From: JBKEDC01 sp047972995
GTDB taxonomy: Bacteria > Bacteroidota > Bacteroidia > Bacteroidales > Prolixibacteraceae
Reading direction: 5' to 3'
Length of the DNA: 7,916 bases
NCBI GenBank assembly: GCA_047972995.1
Contig: JBKEBD010000021.1
Span: 1 to 7,916 of the forward strand
Position numbers and translations under genes: made by a program. Shown here one piece after another: positions 5,048-7,916 of the stretch. The notes under the pieces are model-generated. The model was not told the DNA's origin. It saw only the letters and a program-made list of their open reading frames with translations, and ran no database searches. Numbering within the stretch: the stretch's first letter is position 1; every line of letters starts with the position of its first letter.

Positions 5048-7188
5048 ACATGAGAAAAATTTTAGTTTTAAGCTTACTGATAAGCTTAGGTTTTAGTTCG
5101 TGGGCGAACGAGGGGATGTGGATCCCGAGCCTACTGAAGAAGTACAATATTGAAGAAATGCAGAAAATGGGTTTCAAGCTCACCGCTGAAGATATATATA
5201 GCGTGAACCACAATAGCATGAAAGATGCGGTGGTGCTTTTCGGCAGAGGATGTACGGGTGAAATGGTTTCTAATCAAGGTCTACTTTTTACCAACCACCA
5301 CTGTGGATATGGGCAGATTCAAGCACATTCATCGGTAGAGCATGATTACCTAACCGATGGTTTTTGGGCAAAGAATAGAAAGGAAGAATTGTCTAATCCG
5401 GGTTTAGAAGTGCGCTTCTTAGATCGAATGGAAGATGTTTCGACCTTGGTTTTTGCCGGAACTGAAGGCTTGTCGCTGAAAGAGAAAGAAGCCAAGATGA
5501 AGGAGAATATTGCCAAACTAGAAAAAGAAGCTAAAACCAATGACTTTGTTGATGCTGTAGTGAAACCTCTTTTTAAGGGCAATCAGTATTTCATTTATGT
5601 ATATAATGTGTTTAAAGATGTACGTTTGGTAGGTGCTCCACCATCGGCAATTGGAAAGTTTGGTGGCGATACCGACAATTGGATGTGGCCTCGACACACT
5701 GGAGATTTCTCGGTATTCCGTGTTTATGCCAACAAAAACAATGAGCCTGCAGCATATGCTGAAGATAATGTGCCATATCAGCCAAAATCACACTTCCCAA
5801 TTTCATTGAATGGAGTACAACCCGAAGATTTTGTAATGGTGTTTGGTTTCCCGGGGAGTACCGATGAGTACTTGCCCTCATATGCAGTAGATATGTTGAT
5901 GCACCAAACCGACCCACTTCGCGTGGCAATTCGCACCGAGAAGTTAGATGTTATGAAGCAACATATGGATGCCGATGCCGAAGTGCGCATTAAATATTCA
6001 GCAAAGTATGCTTCGGTAGCTAACGGTTGGAAAAAATGGCAAGGCGAGATCAACGGATTGAAGCGCCTAGACGCTGTGAATACAAAAGAGCGTTTTGAGG
6101 CTGATTTTGCTTTGTGGGCAAACAAGTCTCCTGAAACCAAGAAAGAATATGCCGATGTGTTGCCTGAGCTAGATAATCTCTATGCGAAGTTTGCACCACT
6201 TTCAAAAGCTTACTACTATTATTCAGAAACATGGAATTCGGGCACCGATGCTTTAGCCTTTGTGCGTAAAGTGAAGCAACTAACCAAAGATTTGGCTAAG
6301 AAAACAAATGAAGAAGTAGAAGACGTTAAGACTAAATTGCAAGAAGCAGCCGATACTTATTTTAAAGATTATGATCAAGCTACCGATGAGGCTGTATTTG
6401 TAGCAGTGATGCGTATGTTGCAAGATGGTTTGGAAGCCGATTATTTGCCTGAAAACTTCTCGGAAATAATGTTGAGTTACGATAATACTAGATTGCTTGA
6501 TCGTATTTATAGAAAATCTATTTTCTGTAATCAGCAAGCTACTAATAATTGGATAGCAAAATTATCGGCTAAATCGAGCATTGATAAAGATATGTTGGTG
6601 ATTTGTAATGATGAATTGGCTAGTGGATTTGCGCAGGTTAGAGAACCTTATTTAAATATCAATCGACAAATTAAGGTGCTTGAAAAACGATATATGGCAG
6701 GCATTATGGAGATGAAAAAAGATGAGCATATTTATCCCGACGCTAATAATTTAACCATGCGTGTGGCTTACGGTAAAGTAGAAGGTTATGAGGCTGTAGA
6801 TGGAGTGATCTATAAGCACTACACAACATTGAGTGGCATTATTGCTAAAGACAATCCTGAAATTTACGATTATAATGTACCTCAGCAATTGCGAGACCTT
6901 TATAATTCGGTTGATTACGGTAATTATGCCCTTGCAGATGGCGAATTACCTGTGGCATTTATAGCTTCAATTCACACCACCGGAGGAAACTCTGGTAGCC
7001 CGGCTATCAATGCTAACGGAGAATTGATTGGTATAAATTTCGATCGTTGTTGGGAGGGTACTATGAGCGATATTATGTTCGACCCCGACCGTTGTCGAAA
7101 TATTATGGTTGATGTGCGTTATGTGCTATTCATTATAGATAAGTTTGCAGGGGCAGGTTACTTACTTGATGAAATGACATTGAAGTAG
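5044..7188 (+). CDS. S46-family dipeptidyl peptidase, predicted DPP11 type (Asp/Glu at P1)
   Basis: S46 peptidases are periplasmic serine exopeptidases of Bacteroidota that release dipeptides from the N-terminus of peptides, feeding amino-acid catabolism. The product is 714 residues, the usual length. A signal peptide covers residues 1-21 (MNMRKILVLSLLISLGFSSWA, cleavage before NEGMW). The chymotrypsin-like triad is visible: His86 in LLFTNHHCGY, Asp221 in RHTGDFSVFRVY, and Ser650 in TTGGNSGSP. A long helical domain, about 270-600, separates Asp and Ser, as in DPP7 and DPP11. Arg668 lies 18 residues after the catalytic Ser, in NFDRCWEG. This matches Arg673 of Porphyromonas gingivalis DPP11 (Ser655), which selects Asp or Glu; DPP7 has Gly there. 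ATG 5050 is an alternative start two codons in. The gene overlaps the lipoprotein gene by 4 bp and ends 40 bp before a strong terminator. Confidence 0.93.
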   Translation: MNMRKILVLSLLISLGFSSWANEGMWIPSLLKKYNIEEMQKMGFKLTAEDIYSVNHNSMKDAVVLFGRGCTGEMVSNQGLLFTNHHCGYGQIQAHSSVEHDYLTDGFWAKNRKEELSNPGLEVRFLDRMEDVSTLVFAGTEGLSLKEKEAKMKENIAKLEKEAKTNDFVDAVVKPLFKGNQYFIYVYNVFKDVRLVGAPPSAIGKFGGDTDNWMWPRHTGDFSVFRVYANKNNEPAAYAEDNVPYQPKSHFPISLNGVQPEDFVMVFGFPGSTDEYLPSYAVDMLMHQTDPLRVAIRTEKLDVMKQHMDADAEVRIKYSAKYASVANGWKKWQGEINGLKRLDAVNTKERFEADFALWANKSPETKKEYADVLPELDNLYAKFAPLSKAYYYYSETWNSGTDALAFVRKVKQLTKDLAKKTNEEVEDVKTKLQEAADTYFKDYDQATDEAVFVAVMRMLQDGLEADYLPENFSEIMLSYDNTRLLDRIYRKSIFCNQQATNNWIAKLSAKSSIDKDMLVICNDELASGFAQVREPYLNINRQIKVLEKRYMAGIMEMKKDEHIYPDANNLTMRVAYGKVEGYEAVDGVIYKHYTTLSGIIAKDNPEIYDYNVPQQLRDLYNSVDYGNYALADGELPVAFIASIHTTGGNSGSPAINANGELIGINFDRCWEGTMSDIMFDPDRCRNIMVDVRYVLFIIDKFAGAGYLLDEMTLK

Positions 7189-7228
7189 AAAGTTAGAATT
7201 GATTACAGACTAGCTCTCTGGTAGAATT

Positions 7229-7278
7229 GCGTCAGAGGTTCGAAATACATTGATATTCCGCACCTCTGACGCTTTTTT
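7229..7278 (+). terminator. Rho-independent terminator of the birA-to-peptidase operon
   Basis: A perfect 11-bp stem, GCGTCAGAGGT (7229-7239) with ACCTCTGACGC (7262-7272), has two further G-C pairs after one mismatch and is followed directly by six T (7273-7278). It lies 40 bp after the peptidase stop. No such structure was found between the six genes, which supports a single operon. Confidence 0.9.
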
Positions 7279-7300
7279 ATTATAGCATTGCCACACCATC

Positions 7301-7316
7301 ACATTAGTACATTAGT
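7301..7316. repeat. Two tandem copies of ACATTAGT at the IS66 junction
   Basis: ACATTAGT occurs at 7301-7308 and again at 7309-7316, with the second copy touching the inferred end of the right IS66 copy (7317). IS66 elements usually duplicate 8 bp of target, so one unit may be a target duplication and the other a trace of an earlier event. The far side of the element is outside the window, so this stays open. Confidence 0.75.
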
Positions 7317-7341
7317 ATCCCTCCGAGCAAGTACATATTAA

Positions 7342-7366
7342 AAAATCCTCGCATTACGAGGATTTT
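7342..7366 (-). terminator. IS66 tail hairpin with T-run (right copy)
   Basis: A perfect 10-bp stem, AAAATCCTCG (7342-7351) with CGAGGATTTT (7357-7366), has a 5-nt loop and is flanked by an A-run on the left. On the - strand this becomes a T-run after the stem, making a rho-independent terminator just after the transposase stop. The stem also reads fairly well in the other direction, so it may shield the element from outside transcription. Confidence 0.7.
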
Positions 7367-7388
7367 CATTTGAGTTCTCTTTTTGAGT

Positions 7389-7916
7389 TTATAGCTCTAG
7401 TGTTCCCGGTAGTAGGTCTGCAAGTTTATTGACTTTGTAGCTCGGTATTATTTCTAATACTCTATGGAGCCATTGATATGGATTAACTTCTTGCTTCTTG
7501 CAGGTGGCAAAAAAGGAATACATCATCGCTGCACGCTTTGCTCCGTTGTCGGATCCTGCAAAGAGGTAGTTCTTCCTGCCCAAAGCAATGGGGCGAATAG
7601 CGTTTTCTGCCAGATTATTATCAATTTCCAAATTACCATCGTAGAGATAAACGCGTAATGACTTCGCTCTTCCAATGTAATATCCGATTGCTTTAGCAAG
7701 CAAAGATTGAGGAAGACATTGTGTGCGAGTCTTCTCTATCCAGTTGGCAAAAACATTAAAAACAGGCAATGATTTTTCTAATCGAAGCTCTTTTCGCTGC
7801 GCTGCATTTAAGTTTGCTTCCTTTGCCTCTCGTTCCACAGCATATAGCTTCTGAAATAAGTCCATTGCATAAGCAGCCTCTTTGTCTCCTGCAACTAAAG
7901 CCTTCTCAAAGTATCG
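7389..7916 (-). CDS. IS66-family transposase (TnpC), C-terminal part, runs off the right edge
   Basis: This is the leftward-reading transposase of the right IS66 copy, with 175 residues visible. The frame stays open to base 7916 (encoding RYFEKALVAGDKEAAYAM there), so the ATG at 7865 is internal, not the start. The RYFEKAL...AMDLFQKLYAVE stretch corresponds to the region just after the family's central catalytic Asp block. The final catalytic Glu is in DNNLAENAIRP (codon 7607-7605), followed by IALGRKNYLFAGSDNG with the usual Leu. The tail ends in LADLLPGTLEL, the same as the left copy. No stop or frameshift is present in the visible part, so this copy could belong to an active element. Its tnpA/tnpB partner genes would lie outside the window. 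Confidence 0.92.
   Translation of the reverse strand, partial: RYFEKALVAGDKEAAYAMDLFQKLYAVEREAKEANLNAAQRKELRLEKSLPVFNVFANWIEKTRTQCLPQSLLAKAIGYYIGRAKSLRVYLYDGNLEIDNNLAENAIRPIALGRKNYLFAGSDNGAKRAAMMYSFFATCKKQEVNPYQWLHRVLEIIPSYKVNKLADLLPGTLEL

Larger units (their letters stand above)
7317..7916 (-). mobile_element. IS66-family element, right copy, 3' part only
   Basis: This is a second copy of the IS66 element, inverted relative to the left one, so the transposase 3' ends face each other across about 6.9 kb. It is cut by the window's right edge. Its terminus is at 7317 and reads ATCCCTCCGAGCAAGTACAT on the + strand. It reaches about 60 codons further into the transposase gene than the left copy does. 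The two could act as a target for homologous recombination that inverts the DNA between them. Confidence 0.88.

Noticed and set aside
5346..6537. Several open frames on the - strand inside the peptidase gene (for example 5778-6140)
   Set aside because: They are opposite a full-length conserved S46 gene, have no family motifs and look like shadows of its codon pattern.
1..7916. Composite transposon carrying an accessory cargo
   Set aside because: All genes between the IS66 copies are ordinary chromosomal genes in a co-directional operon with its own terminator. There are no resistance, defence or transfer genes.

Overview
The window looks like a piece of a Bacteroidota chromosome, most likely from the order Bacteroidales. 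Three things suggest this: a secreted S46 dipeptidyl peptidase next to a DUF3298 lipoprotein, a Bacteroides-type -7 promoter box (TAACTTTG), and the lack of Shine-Dalgarno sequences before the starts. The base composition is moderately AT-rich. The genus cannot be fixed from the sequence alone.

Layout. Positions 1-417 hold the 3' end of an IS66-family element, reading rightward and cut by the window edge. Positions 418-482 are a T-rich non-coding scrap. Positions 488-1490 are a complete but dead IS982-family element, with imperfect 20-bp terminal inverted repeats and a likely 5-bp target duplication (TAATA). Its leftward transposase gene is ruined by frameshifts, two stop codons and an internal deletion. 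After about 150 bp of leader with a probable promoter come six genes on the + strand (1687-7188): a biotin-protein ligase (birA), a Rossmann/DUF2520 protein, a KdsC-like HAD phosphatase, a Maf nucleotide pyrophosphatase, a DUF3298 lipoprotein and an S46 dipeptidyl peptidase predicted to be of the DPP11 (Asp/Glu-specific) type. A strong rho-independent terminator at 7229-7278 closes the block. Positions 7317-7916 hold a second IS66 copy in opposite orientation, again cut by the window edge.

The six genes are tightly packed: gaps of 12 and 11 bp, a one-base TAATG stop-start junction, a gap of about 60 bp, then a 4-bp ATGA overlap. They probably form one operon with a single terminator. The products are housekeeping (biotinylation, probable Kdo synthesis for LPS, nucleotide-pool cleaning) followed by a cell-envelope pair (lipoprotein and periplasmic peptidase). 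No single pathway links them all, so the grouping is most likely an ancestral operon rather than a dedicated system.

The unusual parts are the mobile elements. Two about 98% identical IS66 copies lie tail-to-tail around ordinary chromosomal genes, and both are cut at the window ends, as expected for a contig that stopped in repeats. The right copy abuts two tandem copies of an 8-mer, the target-duplication length of IS66. The decayed IS982 element has a 10-bp inverted repeat around its transposase start. I found no CRISPR array, RNA gene, defence system or clearly new multi-gene system.
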